13,163 nt of DNA from Bacillota bacterium (GCA_023394255.1 JAEXAZ010000218.1:1-13163), one strand, 5' to 3'. Positions 1 to 6,924 are shown, numbered from the stretch's first letter. The notes: a model not told the origin generated them from the letters alone. Translations and numbers: made by a program.

Positions 1-87
1 ATGAGTGCCGGGTGGATGGTGCTGCTCGTTGTGGCGTATTTTATTGTCTCTACGGCAATTAAAATGTTGTTTGTCCTGCTTGGATGA
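1..87 (+). CDS. C-terminal end of a probable membrane protein (partial)
   Basis: The first reading frame is open from the window edge to a TGA at 85-87. It codes for 28 residues that are almost entirely hydrophobic (for example VLLVVAYFIVSTAIK), which looks like one membrane-spanning helix ending two residues before the C-terminus. The ATG at position 1 may be an internal methionine, because no upstream sequence is available to show a ribosome binding site. The stop lies 39 bases before galU, on the same strand, so it may be cotranscribed with galU. I cannot name a family from so short a tail, and a chance open frame is possible. Confidence 0.4.
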   Translation: MSAGWMVLLVVAYFIVSTAIKMLFVLLG

Positions 88-126
88 TTTTATGGGTGAC
101 TGAAAGACAATTATGGAGGATTTTCA

Positions 127-996
127 ATGAAGGTACGCAAGGCGGTTATACCGGCGGCGGGCTTGGGCACTCGTGTGCTGCCCGCTTCCAAAGCGGTTCC
201 AAAAGAGATGCTTCCCATTGTGGATAAGCCTGCAATCCAATATATCGTGGAAGAGGCGGTTGCGAGCGGGATAGAGGATATCTTAATCATTACCAACCGC
301 GGCAAGTCCCTGATCGAAGACCATTTCGACCACGCCCCGGAGCTGGAGGAAAAACTGCTTTCCTCCGGCAAGCAGAAAATGTATGACGATGTGGTTTCGC
401 TTGCCCATCTGGCGAATATCCAGTATGTCCGGCAGAAAGAAACGCGCGGGCTGGGGCATGCGGTGTGGTGCGCGAAATCGTTTGTGGGTAACGAGCCGTT
501 CGCGGTTCTCTACGGCGATGATGTCATCATCTCCAAAACGCCGGCAACCGGGGAACTGATCGGCGTCTACGAAAAGTACGGCAAAAGCGTGGTCGGCATC
601 AAGCCGGTGGCGACGGAGCTGCTTCCAAGCTACTGCACGCTGGGTGTGAAGCCGGTGGAAAGCAAAACGTATGATGTGTTTGATATGATTGAAAAACCGC
701 TCCCGGAGGAGATCATCTCCAACTTTGCGATTCTGGGGCGCTGTGTTTTGACACCGGACATTTTTGATTTGATCGAGAAAACGCCGCCTTCCCGGAACGG
801 GGAGGTTCAGCTCACCGATGCCATGCGGGAGATTGCCCACCGCGGCGGCATGATGGGAATTGAATATGCCGGCACCCGCTATGACATGGGCAATAAGCTG
901 GGCATTTTGCAGGCGATTGTAGAGGTCGGGCTGGAACATCCCGAAATTGGGGGTGCCTTCCGCGAGTACCTCAAATCCATGGCTGCGACACTGTAA
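127..996 (+). CDS. galU: UTP-glucose-1-phosphate uridylyltransferase
   Basis: This enzyme makes UDP-glucose and pyrophosphate from UTP and glucose-1-phosphate in the cytosol. UDP-glucose feeds glycolipid, teichoic acid and exopolysaccharide synthesis. The 289-residue length is normal for bacterial GalU. The nucleotide-binding loop AAGLGTR is at residues 10-16, followed by the family signature PKEMLPIVDKPAIQYIVEEA at about residues 25-44. The metal/nucleotide site YGDD is at 129-132 and EKP at 189-191. GEVQLTDA and YDMGNKLG follow toward the C-terminus. The start is ATG 127 with GGAGGA at 115-120, six bases upstream. It is separated from the upstream partial gene by 39 bases with no obvious promoter, so read-through from upstream is likely. 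It ends at the hairpin terminator at 1011-1047. Confidence 0.96.
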   Translation: MKVRKAVIPAAGLGTRVLPASKAVPKEMLPIVDKPAIQYIVEEAVASGIEDILIITNRGKSLIEDHFDHAPELEEKLLSSGKQKMYDDVVSLAHLANIQYVRQKETRGLGHAVWCAKSFVGNEPFAVLYGDDVIISKTPATGELIGVYEKYGKSVVGIKPVATELLPSYCTLGVKPVESKTYDVFDMIEKPLPEEIISNFAILGRCVLTPDIFDLIEKTPPSRNGEVQLTDAMREIAHRGGMMGIEYAGTRYDMGNKLGILQAIVEVGLEHPEIGGAFREYLKSMAATL

Positions 997-1010
997 ATAA
1001 AACAATAGGA

Positions 1011-1047
1011 AACAGCCACCGCAGCAAAATCCGCTGCGGTGGCTGTT
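1011..1047. terminator. Hairpin terminator between convergent galU and the minus-strand membrane gene
   Basis: A perfect 15-bp stem (AACAGCCACCGCAGC at 1011-1025 with its complement at 1033-1047) closes a 7-base loop. It lies 15 bases after the galU stop and 18 bases beyond the stop of the minus-strand gene. The T-tract is modest on the plus side (ATTGTCATT) and somewhat better on the minus side (TTGTTTTATTT), so it probably serves both genes. Confidence 0.8.
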
Positions 1048-1064
1048 ATTGTCATTGGCTCTTT

Positions 1065-1463
1065 TTAAGGGTTTGGTTCACAGAAGGCCGCTGCAAAATT
1101 AGCGCCGCCATACAGCAGCAGGAAATAATCGGCTTTCTTAAAATAGGCCATCATAAAGCCGGGAAGCTTTTGATTAAATATGATAAATCCAAAAAAGCAA
1201 AGGATGCAGGCCAGTGAGAGTATCAGATAAAAGGGATGGGGCCGTTTTGCTTTGAACAGACCGCCGCGATGAATGGCAGAAAAAAATACACCCCAAAGGA
1301 ATGTGAATAGGTAAATCAGGACGAGCCCCAACAGGGGAGTTTTGAAATAGTATTTCTGTATCCTGTCATAATGAGCAGAAACAATAAAATATAAGATGGA
1401 AAAGCCAAGGAAAAAAAGAACTTCGAGCAGTGGCCTTAAATACTTTTTATGCCAAAAAATCAT
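1065..1463 (-). CDS. Small multi-pass membrane protein of unknown function
   Basis: I do not recognise this family. The product is 132 residues and strongly hydrophobic, with about four membrane segments: roughly residues 10-30 (PLLEVLFFLGFSILYFIV), 43-63 (PLLGLVLIYLFTFLWGVFF), 78-98 (FYLILSLACILCFFGFIIF) and 112-126. A short basic loop (RGGLFKAKRPH) lies between the second and third. The start is ATG at 1461-1463, preceded on the minus strand by AAAGGAGAGGG at about 1475-1485. It lies downstream of the secreted-protein gene on the same strand. The terminator at 1494-1526 sits between them, so it is either read through at low level or has its own promoter, which I could not find. The DNA is more AT-rich than that of the neighbouring housekeeping genes. 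Confidence 0.75.
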   Translation of the reverse strand: MIFWHKKYLRPLLEVLFFLGFSILYFIVSAHYDRIQKYYFKTPLLGLVLIYLFTFLWGVFFSAIHRGGLFKAKRPHPFYLILSLACILCFFGFIIFNQKLPGFMMAYFKKADYFLLLYGGANFAAAFCEPNP

Positions 1464-1484
1464 AGTTTAGAAAACCCTCTCCTT

Positions 1485-1526
1485 TTAAAAATAAAATGAT
1501 AGACGGAATTTCACCGTCTATCATTT
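1485..1526 (-). terminator. Rho-independent terminator of the secreted-protein gene
   Basis: A perfect 13-bp stem (AAATGATAGACGG at 1494-1506, complement at 1514-1526) with a 7-base loop is followed on the minus strand by a run rich in T (TATTTTTAAAA). It starts 18 bases after the stop of the secreted-protein gene. The T-run runs directly into the ribosome binding site of the next minus-strand gene. Confidence 0.85.
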
Positions 1527-1543
1527 CATAGGTTATATTGATT

Positions 1544-2257
1544 TTACTTAGGATATGGCATATTTCCTTCATTAAGAACTGCATTAGTTACCCACAGTGA
1601 CCATTTACCACTACTGCGCGAAATATCGATCATGCTTGTTGCGCCGCATGTCGCATCAAAAGCTTGCTCGTGAGCGGGTTCGGTAAACCCTGTGCTGTAG
1701 CTAAAAGTTAATCCTGAAGGATATTTTTCCTCGTATTGGTCAGGATTAATACCCTCTTTGCATGTATACAGAACTTCTTTATTTGTTAACGACAGTGAAG
1801 TATCAGCGCGTTCCCATCCCCCTTTAACTCTTGTTAAGAGATAGCCGTCGCCTTGCCCGGAAGAATGTGAGACAGTATAATAAATGGTCAAATAAGCCCT
1901 AATGCCTCCTGTCTCATCCCATTCTTCCCTTGATTGATTCCCAGACGAAAGAGGATAAATATATTGATCTTCTAATGAAACTACATATGTTTGTGATTTT
2001 TCTCCCTGTGAATCCCCATTTATGTTGTATTTTGGTTCAGTTTGATACGAAAACATTTTTACTATGGATTTTTCCCCAGTAGGCGAGATTAAGGTCGCAT
2101 ACTTGGTGTCGACATTGCTAGCGTTCATGTATGCCTTCTTAAACATTCTATCAATATCTGAGGTGTTTTCGCTAGCATAGATAGGGATATTAACGATCAA
2201 ACACATTAAAACTGAAAGGCATGTTGCGACAACTTTTTTAAATATTTTTTTCATCAT
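1544..2257 (-). CDS. Secreted protein of unknown function with signal peptide
   Basis: The product is 237 residues from the chosen start. It begins MMKKIFKK, followed by a hydrophobic core (about residues 9-26) and a likely signal peptidase I site after IYA at residue 28, so it should be exported. The mature part is polar, rich in Ser, Thr, Tyr and Gly, and has two cysteines (in LYTCKEG and DATCGAT) that could form a disulfide. I see no known catalytic motif, LPxTG anchor or lipobox. The open frame extends upstream to 2320, but the ATG at 2255-2257 is preferred because AAGGAGG at 2266-2272 lies eight bases upstream and the signal peptide then starts at residue 1; the adjacent ATG at 2252-2254 is equally possible. 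Codon and base composition are more AT-rich than in galU or prfB, which may mean acquired DNA. The neighbouring minus-strand gene codes for a membrane protein. Confidence 0.8.
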   Translation of the reverse strand: MMKKIFKKVVATCLSVLMCLIVNIPIYASENTSDIDRMFKKAYMNASNVDTKYATLISPTGEKSIVKMFSYQTEPKYNINGDSQGEKSQTYVVSLEDQYIYPLSSGNQSREEWDETGGIRAYLTIYYTVSHSSGQGDGYLLTRVKGGWERADTSLSLTNKEVLYTCKEGINPDQYEEKYPSGLTFSYSTGFTEPAHEQAFDATCGATSMIDISRSSGKWSLWVTNAVLNEGNMPYPK

Positions 2258-2681
2258 AACTTTAACCTCCTTAACATTGCATGGTTTGTGAGTATAAGCT
2301 ATTTTCAACCGTTTGTGCACGAACGTATTGAATCTTTTGCTTCTATAATTACGATAGTCCTGTTAACAAATAAATGCAACCCAATCAGGTAAAAAATAGC
2401 AAACGAAACAAAAGCTTTGTGATAGAATTGTGATAAATTAAAAACAATCCTACTTTATTTATCAATAAAGCCGTGTAGCTTTTTTAATTTAATAGTCCAA
2501 TGGACTCACCTCTTTTTGTCATGATAAGTGTATCACAGTTCTTTCCATAAAAACCAAAAAATGCAGAATTAACACGTTTTCTTGTCTGTCTTACATCAAT
2601 TTCACAAATTGTTAACAAAATAAACAGTTTGTTCATACTTTTGCCGGACTACGGAACTGAAAAACAGAATGTTTCCTCTGC
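2258..2681. other. AT-rich intergenic region between divergent genes
   Basis: I see no convincing gene here. It holds several small inverted repeats: TGATAAAT at 2431-2438 with ATTTATCA at 2457-2464; AAAGC/GCTTT at 2467-2482 followed by more T, a weak plus-strand terminator-like hairpin; AGTCC-AAT-GGACT near 2493-2505; and TGATA-AGTG-TATCA near 2523-2536. The promoter of the minus-strand secreted-protein gene should lie here. The best candidate is TATACT on the minus strand at about 2291-2296, but its -35 match (TGCACA) is poor. Confidence 0.5.
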
Positions 2682-2710
2682 TTTACAAGCGGCTGGAAAA
2701 ATAGTATACT
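2682..2710 (+). promoter_or_regulatory. SigA-type promoter of prfB
   Basis: TTTACA at 2682-2687 and TATACT at 2705-2710 are separated by exactly 17 bases. Transcription would start near 2717 and leave a leader of about 43 bases before prfB. Each box differs from consensus at one position. Confidence 0.75.
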
Positions 2711-2759
2711 AAAATATCTGGGTTTATCAGAATGATTGAAGATAAGGAATGGTGGAACC

Positions 2760-3884
2760 ATGTTACAGTTTGAAGAACTGCGGCTGCGGCTGGAAGGGCG
2801 CAAGGCGGAACTGGAAGACCTTGCAAATGCCATCGGCTATGAAGGGCTGAAGCGCCGCGTGGAAGAACTGGAACGCCGGGCCGGTGAGCCGGATTTTTGG
2901 AATGATCTGGAGAAATCTCAGGCAAACCAGCAGGAGACCGCGCGGCTGAAAAATAAAATTGGCGCATATGACGGGCTGAAAACACTGTATGACGACACGC
3001 TGACGCTGATTGAACTGGCCGATGAGGAGGGGGACGAATCCTCCTACCCGGAAGCGCTGGCGGACTGCGAAACGTTTGAAAAAGATCTCGAAAGCCAGAA
3101 GCTGGCTACCCTGCTGATCGGCGAATACGACTCCAACAATGCCATCCTGACGTTTCACGCCGGCGCGGGCGGCACCGAAGCGCAGGACTGGGCGCAGATG
3201 CTTTACCGCATGTATACCCGCTGGGCCGAGCGGCATGGGTTCCAGTACCGGATCCTCGATTATCTGGACGGGGACGAAGCGGGGCTGAAAAGCGCCTCCG
3301 TCATGATCGAAGGGGAAAACGCCTATGGGTTTCTGCGTTCTGAGGCCGGCGTGCACCGCCTTGTGCGCATCTCGCCGTTCGACTCTTCCGGACGCAGGCA
3401 TACTTCGTTTGCTTCGCTGGAGGTTATGCCGGAACTTCCCGACGACCTGACGGTTGAGATCAGGCCGGAGGACATCAAAATGGATGTATTCCGCTCCAGC
3501 GGCGCGGGCGGCCAGCATATCAACAAAACTTCCTCCGCGGTGCGTCTGACCCACATCCCGACCGGTATCGTGGTTTCCTGCCAAAATGAGCGCAGCCAGT
3601 TTCAGAACCGGGACATGTGTATGAAGATGCTGACCGCGAAGCTGCTTGAAATCAAGGAGCGCGAGCATCTGGCAAATATTAATGAAATCAAGGGCGACCA
3701 GATGGCAATCGGCTGGGGCAGCCAGATCCGTTCGTATGTTTTCATGCCGTATACACTTGCGAAAGACCACCGCACAGGGTTTGAAAACGGCAACATCAAC
3801 GCGGTGATGGACGGAGACCTCGACGGATTTATCAATGCCTACCTGAAGGCTGCCAGCCTGGGGACGCTGGGACAGGTTGATTAA
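2760..3884 (+). CDS. prfB: Peptide chain release factor 2
   Basis: RF2 recognises UGA and UAA stop codons in the ribosomal A site and triggers hydrolysis of peptidyl-tRNA. The 374-residue product has an N-terminal coiled-coil domain (about residues 1-110), the stop-codon tripeptide SPF at 205-207, which marks RF2 rather than RF1 (PxT), and the catalytic GGQ at 250-252 in SSGAGGQHINKTSSAVRLTH. These numbers match the positions in Escherichia coli RF2. The start chosen is ATG 2760, with AAGGA at 2744-2748 and GGTGG at 2751-2755. An in-frame TTG at 2736 has no ribosome binding site. Most bacterial prfB genes need a +1 frameshift at CTT-TGA near codon 25. Here that region reads LEDLANAIGYEG in one continuous frame, so the autoregulatory frameshift is absent. 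It has its own promoter (2682-2710) and terminator (3915-3963). Confidence 0.96.
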   Translation: MLQFEELRLRLEGRKAELEDLANAIGYEGLKRRVEELERRAGEPDFWNDLEKSQANQQETARLKNKIGAYDGLKTLYDDTLTLIELADEEGDESSYPEALADCETFEKDLESQKLATLLIGEYDSNNAILTFHAGAGGTEAQDWAQMLYRMYTRWAERHGFQYRILDYLDGDEAGLKSASVMIEGENAYGFLRSEAGVHRLVRISPFDSSGRRHTSFASLEVMPELPDDLTVEIRPEDIKMDVFRSSGAGGQHINKTSSAVRLTHIPTGIVVSCQNERSQFQNRDMCMKMLTAKLLEIKEREHLANINEIKGDQMAIGWGSQIRSYVFMPYTLAKDHRTGFENGNINAVMDGDLDGFINAYLKAASLGTLGQVD

Positions 3885-3914
3885 AAGAACAGGAACCGCC
3901 GGAAGGCGGAAGCG

Positions 3915-3963
3915 GGAAGCTTGCTCGATTTGATGAAAATTGAGTAAGCTTTTTCATTTTTGC
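3915..3963 (+). terminator. Rho-independent terminator of prfB
   Basis: A stem of about 14 bp with two G-U pairs (AGCTTGCTCGATTT at 3918-3931 with AAATTGAGTAAGCT at 3937-3950) closes a five-base loop. It is followed by TTTTTCATTTTT. It lies about 30 bases after the prfB stop. Confidence 0.88.
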
Positions 3964-4004
3964 CAACAATAATAGCTGCCGGAAAATTGTGAAAGCTGGT
4001 GTTT

Positions 4005-5612
4005 ATGTTGGGAAGAAGAACGATTGCGATTTATTTTACGATTATCATTCTGTTTACAGGGGTTCTTTGCCGCATCTACGCGCTCTCCATGGGGGATTCC
4101 CTTGCGTCCGTCGCCCACGCGCAAAGCAGCTACCTCCTGGATGTGGATAATACGCGGGGAATGATCTACGACTGTAATTTAAAGCCGCTTGTAGGAACAG
4201 AGCGGCATTCGGTCGCCGCTGTGCAGCCGTCGCCCGAAGCGTTTACCGCGCTTGCCGAGGCGGCGCAGGAAACCGGCGAGGCGTTTAACCTGGATGGGAA
4301 GAACACAAAGCCCTATCTGATTACCCCGGAAAAAACGGCCGTCTACGCCAAAGGGGTTGAAATGTTCGATGCAGTCAAACGCTATGGCACATGGCAGATC
4401 GCGCCGCACATCATCGGCTATCTCAACCCCGGAAAAACGGACGGCGCTGCCGGAATCGAGATGGCGTACAACGCATATTTGAAACAGCACAGCGGGAAAC
4501 TCCAGCTGCGCTACCGGCTGGACGCACTCGGACGCGCGATGCTCAGCGAAGCCCCTGAGATTGTTCAGGACAACTATCAGGACAGGGGCGGTGTGGCGCT
4601 GACTTTGGACGCGGATATCCAGCGCGTGGCCGAACGCGCGATGCAGCAGGTCGAGAAAGGCGCGGCGGTTGTGATGGATGTCAATACCGGCGATATCAAG
4701 GCGTCAGTTTCAGTACCCGCCTTTGACCCGAACGATCTCGCGGCAAGCCTCAAGAATCCGGCCAGCCCGTTTGTCAACCGTGCTTTTTCCCAGTACAGCG
4801 TGGGTTCCACATTTAAGCTTGTGACGGCGGCTGCGGCGCTGGAAAACGGATTCGGGCGCTATACGCCCTATTACTGCAGCGGATATATCGATGTGGAAGG
4901 GCAGCGTTTCAACTGCCACTGGCGCACGGGGCATGGGGAACTCGACCTTCAGCGCGCGATCGAAGTATCCTGCAACCCGTTTTTTATCCATCTGGGGCTT
5001 GAGACAGGGGGCAAGCGCATTGCTTCCCTGGCCCGCGATATGGGATTCGGCAAAGCGGCTGTTTTCAGCGACGACATCCGCACCCAGAGCGGGACACTGC
5101 CCCGCGACGACGAACTTGAGCAGCCCGCCGCGGTTGGCAATTTTTCTTTTGGACAGGGCAGGCTGACTGCCACCCCCGTCCAGATCGCCCAGATGATTTC
5201 CGCAATTGCCAACGGGGGCTATGCTGTGACACCCCGCCTTGTAGAAGGTTTTACAGAGGATGGGGAGGCCATCGGCCAGCACACGACGGTTTACGCGCCC
5301 AACCGTGTCATCAACGAGCGCACATCCCGGATCTTGAGGGAAGCGCTTGTTTCCAATGTGGTAAACGGGAGCGGTAAAGCGGCGACCCCCATGAACGGTT
5401 TGGCGGGAGGGAAAACCGCTTCCGCGCAGACCGGCATCTATGAGTCGGACGGGGAGACGGAAATCGTCCATGCATGGTTTGCGGGCTATTACCCGGCTGA
5501 AACGCCGCTCTATTCGATCGTCGTGCTTGTGGAGGGCGGGGACTCGGGCGGGGATACCGCCGCGCCGATTTTTAAAGAGATCGCCGACGGGATCTATCTT
5601 TCCAAACTTTGA
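4005..5612 (+). CDS. Class B penicillin-binding protein (peptidoglycan transpeptidase)
   Basis: This is a membrane-anchored DD-transpeptidase that cross-links peptidoglycan outside the cell. The 535-residue product has one N-terminal membrane segment (about residues 6-24, AIYFTIIILFTGVLC). A short dimerisation domain follows, starting with the typical RGMIYD near residue 51, and the transpeptidase domain begins at about residue 200. The active-site serine is S268 in STFK (268-271), and the second motif is SCN at 322-324. The third motif reads K470-T471-A472 (GGKTASAQTG), where KTG or KSG is usual. No PASTA domain is present and the protein is short for the family, resembling the small PbpA/SpoVD-like enzymes. 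ATG 4005 is chosen over GTG 3999 because GAAAG at 3991-3995 is then nine bases away; the ribosome binding site is weak either way. It is isolated from prfB by a terminator. Confidence 0.9.
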   Translation: MLGRRTIAIYFTIIILFTGVLCRIYALSMGDSLASVAHAQSSYLLDVDNTRGMIYDCNLKPLVGTERHSVAAVQPSPEAFTALAEAAQETGEAFNLDGKNTKPYLITPEKTAVYAKGVEMFDAVKRYGTWQIAPHIIGYLNPGKTDGAAGIEMAYNAYLKQHSGKLQLRYRLDALGRAMLSEAPEIVQDNYQDRGGVALTLDADIQRVAERAMQQVEKGAAVVMDVNTGDIKASVSVPAFDPNDLAASLKNPASPFVNRAFSQYSVGSTFKLVTAAAALENGFGRYTPYYCSGYIDVEGQRFNCHWRTGHGELDLQRAIEVSCNPFFIHLGLETGGKRIASLARDMGFGKAAVFSDDIRTQSGTLPRDDELEQPAAVGNFSFGQGRLTATPVQIAQMISAIANGGYAVTPRLVEGFTEDGEAIGQHTTVYAPNRVINERTSRILREALVSNVVNGSGKAATPMNGLAGGKTASAQTGIYESDGETEIVHAWFAGYYPAETPLYSIVVLVEGGDSGGDTAAPIFKEIADGIYLSKL

Positions 5613-5619
5613 GATGCTC

Positions 5620-5648
5620 TTGTAATGGCCGGCGGATTACGGTATAAT
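5620..5648 (+). promoter_or_regulatory. SigA-type promoter of the degV leader
   Basis: TTGTAA at 5620-5625 and a perfect TATAAT at 5643-5648 are separated by 17 bases. Transcription should start near 5655 and give a leader of about 145 bases before the DegV gene. It begins eight bases after the penicillin-binding protein stop. Confidence 0.8.
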
Positions 5649-5705
5649 AAAAAAGAATAGCAGTTTGTTCCAAGGCTATCACCTGCTGGTGTTTCCCTGC
5701 GCCGC

Positions 5706-5755
5706 CCGGCCGAAAACAAAGAGACGCAGCCATGGCAGGCGCTCTGTTTTCCCGG
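5706..5755 (+). other. Long imperfect hairpin in the DegV gene leader
   Basis: In the leader RNA, GAAAACA at 5712-5718 pairs with TGTTTTC at 5745-5751. The stem continues inward with GAG/CTC, CGC/GCG and a short GCC/GGC region, separated by small bulges. CCGG at 5706-5709 can pair with CCGG at 5752-5755 at the base. A smaller hairpin, CACC-TGCT-GGTG, lies upstream at 5680-5691. No T-run follows, so this is not an intrinsic terminator. I do not recognise a known riboswitch class. Confidence 0.5.
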
Positions 5756-5800
5756 TATGATTGGTATTTGAGGAAGGCCAGACAATTGTTTGGAGGGTAG
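5732..5800 (+). CDS. Possible 22-residue leader peptide ahead of the DegV gene
   Basis: A short frame starts at ATG 5732 and ends at TAG 5798-5800, directly before the first ATG of the DegV gene. The peptide starts MAGALF, ends RQLFGG and has an aromatic and basic middle (SRYDWYLRKA). A weak ribosome binding site, AAAGAG, lies at 5719-5723, eight bases upstream. The DegV ribosome binding site GGAGG lies inside its last codons, so translation of this frame could couple to DegV. Its start codon sits in the loop end of the leader hairpin. It may equally be a chance frame; I have no homology evidence. Confidence 0.3.
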   Translation: MAGALFSRYDWYLRKARQLFGG

Positions 5801-5803
5801 ATG

Positions 5804-6670
5804 ATGAACCCATTTGTTTTAGTAACAGATTCCAATGCGGATATGGTCCCGGGATTTGCCGCAGCAAATCATGTGACGGAAATGGAGCTCACCTATACAA
5901 TAAACGGAAAAACCTATCGCTGCCATGATCCGGAACTGTCCAGGCCTGATTTTTACGCGCTGATGCGTTCCGGAAAAATGCCGATTACGGCGCAGATCAA
6001 CATGGAAGACGCAATGGCGAAACTGACGCCGCTTTTGGACGCGGGGAACGACGTGCTGGCAATCATGTTTTCTTCGGCGCTGTCGGGAACCTTTAACAGT
6101 GTGCGCCTGGCGGCGGAGGAGTTGTCGGCGAAGTATCCGGACCAGCGGCTGGTCGTCTTGGATTCCCTGTGCGCGTCGGCGGGGCAGGGGCTGTTGCTTG
6201 ACCGTGCCGTGCGGTACAGGGAAACGGGGATGACGCTGGAGGAATGCGCGGCAAAAATCCGGGAGGATATTCCCCATATGGCGCATCTGTTTACAGTGGA
6301 CGACCTGTTCCATCTGCACCGCGGGGGCCGCGTTTCGGTCACCGCCGCGGTGGTCGGTTCCATGCTTGGCATTAAGCCGGTGCTCCATGTCGACGACGTC
6401 GGCCGGCTGATACCGACTGGAAAAGTGCGGGGGAGAAAAGCCTCCTTACTGGCGCTTGTTGACAATATGGAAAAGCAGATGGACAGGGAACGCTGCGACA
6501 GATTTTTTATCAGCCACGGGGACTGCATTGACGACGCGCAGTTTGTGGCGGACGAAGCGTCGCGGCGGTTTGGAATCAAAAATTACAGCATCAGCTATGT
6601 CGGCCCGACCGTCGGGGCGCATTCGGGGCCGGGTACTGTGGCGCTGTTCTTTTACGCGAAGCAGCGATAG
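5804..6670 (+). CDS. DegV family fatty acid-binding protein
   Basis: DegV family proteins bind fatty acids in the cytosol; in Gram-positive bacteria related FakB proteins present the fatty acid to the kinase FakA. The product has 288 residues, a normal length. Typical motifs are TDSNAD at 8-13 (family consensus TDSxAD), the lipid-pocket loop SSALSGT at 90-96, VVLDSLCASAGQGLL in the middle, HRGGRVS (family pattern kRGGRis) and the C-terminal VGPTVGAHSGPG. No fakA is in the window, so the kinase partner cannot be judged. Two adjacent ATGs are present; the second, at 5804, is preferred because GGAGG at 5792-5796 is seven bases away (four for 5801). The gene has its own promoter and a leader of about 145 bases. 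The SRP RNA promoter follows within 20 bases of the stop. Confidence 0.92.
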   Translation: MNPFVLVTDSNADMVPGFAAANHVTEMELTYTINGKTYRCHDPELSRPDFYALMRSGKMPITAQINMEDAMAKLTPLLDAGNDVLAIMFSSALSGTFNSVRLAAEELSAKYPDQRLVVLDSLCASAGQGLLLDRAVRYRETGMTLEECAAKIREDIPHMAHLFTVDDLFHLHRGGRVSVTAAVVGSMLGIKPVLHVDDVGRLIPTGKVRGRKASLLALVDNMEKQMDRERCDRFFISHGDCIDDAQFVADEASRRFGIKNYSISYVGPTVGAHSGPGTVALFFYAKQR

Positions 6671-6687
6671 CGTTCTTTTGCAAGGGC

Positions 6688-6716
6688 TTGAAATCTGCCC
6701 GGCGCTGTGTTATAAT
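6688..6716 (+). promoter_or_regulatory. SigA-type promoter of the SRP RNA gene
   Basis: TTGAAA at 6688-6693 and a perfect TATAAT at 6711-6716 are separated by 17 bases. This is among the strongest promoters in the window, as expected for an abundant stable RNA. Transcription should start near 6723. Confidence 0.85.
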
Positions 6717-6722
6717 AGCACA

Positions 6723-6899
6723 GCGTCTTATATTGATAAGATTCAGCATGGCCGATGTGTGCCCAGACATGCGGGTATGCGGGTCCTGTGCGACAGAGCA
6801 CCGTGAACCATGTCAGGCGGGGAACCGAGCAGCATTAAGCGGTTTGTGATGTGCGCCGCAGGTAATCTGCGTGCCCGCATATGTGGGCATACATTTTTT
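6723..6899 (+). ncRNA. ffs: Signal recognition particle RNA (SRP RNA)
   Basis: This RNA binds Ffh and targets ribosomes making membrane and secreted proteins to FtsY. The conserved helix 8 is clear: the universal GTCAGG begins at 6810, then the GGAA tetraloop is closed by GG/CC, followed by CGAGCAGC and CGCCGCAGG on the other side. The usual closing pairs are CC/GG, so both sides have changed together and pairing is kept. A long rod forms from AUGUGUGCCC at 6755-6764 pairing with GGGCAUACAU at 6885-6894, continuing inward through ACAUGCGGGU with only isolated mismatches. A small 5' hairpin, CTTAT-ATTG-ATAAG, lies at 6727-6740. TTTTTT at 6894-6899 makes the rod its own terminator. The total of about 177 bases lies between the small E. 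coli type and the large Bacillus type. The 5' end is inferred from the promoter. The position just before dnaX agrees with Firmicutes gene order. Confidence 0.92.
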
Positions 6900-6924
6900 A
6901 TATCCGGAATGGCAGGTGAGGAAT

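Noticed and set aside
2374..2433. Nineteen-codon plus-strand frame in the AT-rich spacer.
   Set aside because: No ribosome binding site and no protein-like composition; expected by chance.
2763..3770. Long open frame of 335 codons antisense to prfB.
   Set aside because: It mirrors the third-position GC bias of prfB, has no family motifs and no ribosome binding site; prfB is certain.
4710..5471. Open frame of 253 codons antisense to the penicillin-binding protein gene.
   Set aside because: No motifs and no start signal; the sense frame carries the three transpeptidase motifs.
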